Both the position numbers and the translations under genes were made by a program. A stretch of DNA of 64,000 nt, taken from NCBI RefSeq assembly GCF_024807945.1, contig NZ_JANUFD010000006.1:358579-422578 (forward strand), in the 5' to 3' direction. The notes below the pieces were generated by a model. The model searched no databases and was not told the DNA's origin. It saw only the letters and a program-made list of their open reading frames with translations. Positions 63,611 to 64,000 of the stretch are shown piece by piece. The stretch's first letter is position 1; each line of letters begins with the position of its first letter. The stretch comes from Pseudomonas sp. JUb42. Its GTDB lineage: Bacteria; Pseudomonadota; Gammaproteobacteria; Pseudomonadales; Pseudomonadaceae.

Positions 63611-64000
63611 CTATTGGCTGTCACCCGGATTGAATTCATCCGAACTGTACAACGTTGCCACCGAGTCAGAACCGACACCGCCGTGGCGACCCAGCGCTGC
63701 CAGGCGTCCTGCGCCAACATGATCAGTGCCATCTGCGGCGACTCTTGAGGCATTCGTGTGATCCGAGCCATCGGAAGCTACTTTCGCTGCGCCCACATGA
63801 TCCGAACCGTCAGCCGCTACTCGGGATGCGTTGGTATGATCCGAGCCGTCAGACGCCACTTTCGCCGCACCAACACGATCTGCACCATCAGACGCTACTT
63901 TCGCAGCACCAACACGATCTGCACCATCAGACGCTACTTTCGCAGCACCAACACGATCTGCACCATCAGACGCTACTTTCGCAGCACCAACACGATCTGC
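63611..64000 (-). CDS. Repeat protein of 13-residue units (5' truncated by window)
   Basis: The frame is open from the window edge to the stop at 63611 (129 residues visible). It is built of a 13-residue unit (ADRVGAAKVASDG and variants such as SDHTNASRVAADG), about eight copies, ending in a unique tail GRLAALGRHGGVGSDSVATL. The start is outside. Similar repeat proteins of Pseudomonas are often secreted and annotated as phage infection protein; that name is weak, and the function is unknown. Confidence 0.75.
   Translation of the reverse strand, partial: ADRVGAAKVASDGADRVGAAKVASDGADRVGAAKVASDGADRVGAAKVASDGSDHTNASRVAADGSDHVGAAKVASDGSDHTNASRVAADGTDHVGAGRLAALGRHGGVGSDSVATLYSSDEFNPGDSQ
63882..63998. 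repeat. 39-bp perfect tandem repeat (three copies, continuing off the edge)
   Basis: Copies at 63882-63920, 63921-63959 and 63960-63998 are identical, and the next copy starts at 63999. Period 39 equals 13 codons, so this is coding expansion of the repeat protein, not a CRISPR array. Identity at every base shows recent copy-number change. Confidence 0.95.

Noticed and set aside
63882..64000. A CRISPR array
   Set aside because: The 39-bp units are directly adjacent with no spacers, and the period is in frame as 13 codons of an open reading frame. No cas genes are present.

Overview
The window is a high-GC chromosomal segment whose gene content points to Pseudomonas, most likely the P. fluorescens group. 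The evidence is a liu leucine-catabolism regulon, a PrrF iron sRNA, a CrcZ/CrcY-type carbon-repression sRNA, fused indolepyruvate ferredoxin oxidoreductase, and 13 paired REP elements of the kind common in fluorescent pseudomonads. The assignment rests on family recognition only. I see no tRNA, rRNA, CRISPR array, transposase or prophage.

Layout. 1-1.1 kb: end of a PstS-like/OmpA fusion. 1.3-3.6 kb: acyl-CoA dehydrogenase divergent from a LysR regulator. 3.7-11.4 kb: leucine/isovalerate catabolism (liuR-liuE, then a CrcY-like sRNA, then liuABCD) with a perfect LiuR-type palindrome about 40 nt before each of the two transcription units. 11.6-15.7 kb: fused iorAB divergent from an Lrp/AsnC regulator. 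15.8-16.8 kb: Fur boxes, a PrrF sRNA, and an odd sigma-region-4/FecR-N-terminal/transmembrane chimera. 16.8-23.5 kb: M14 carboxypeptidase, ECF sigma/anti-sigma pair, MFS/TetR pair, LRR-kinase, YebC-like regulator. 23.7-30.5 kb: orphan VgrG, a beta-oxidation trio (SDR, thiolase, enoyl-CoA hydratase), LEA-type lipoprotein, nitrilase. 30.6-36.1 kb: DUF883 protein, SPOR lipoprotein, a pqiA-pqiA-pqiB-pqiC lipid-transport operon, XRE regulator. 36.2-42.3 kb: araFGH sugar importer, its GntR-type regulator, and a secreted mutarotase. 42.4-45.1 kb: Zur-box-preceded zinc/manganese ABC operon headed by a tiny membrane ORF. 45.3-57.5 kb: a long co-directional cluster for uptake and breakdown of a probably sulfur-containing amino acid (two binding proteins, two permeases, ATPase, FAD oxidase, aminotransferase, thiol dioxygenase, YfcG-like GST, and a four-rhodanese/cystathionine-lyase fusion) with a divergent LysR. 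57.6-61.1 kb: aspartoacylase-like hydrolase, MFS transporter, LysR. 61.4-63.5 kb: a LexA-box-preceded radical SAM/TIGR03915 DNA-repair pair. 63.6-64.0 kb: the end of a protein made of 13-residue repeats, running off the window.

How it fits together. Three global regulators leave marks here. The Hfq-Crc catabolite-repression motif (AAnAAnAA) sits close to the Shine-Dalgarno of liuE, liuA, iorAB, the Lrp gene, araF, araH, galM and the first LysR gene, and the window also encodes a sRNA rich in the same motif under an apparent CbrB/sigma-54 promoter. Metal control appears as Fur boxes at PrrF and the chimera and as Zur-like boxes at the ABC operon. DNA damage control appears as a perfect LexA box. 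The most novel-looking parts are the organosulfur cluster with its multi-rhodanese fusion, the membrane-anchored sigma-region-4 chimera beside PrrF, and the position of the Crc-titrating sRNA between two Crc-target transcription units of one pathway.
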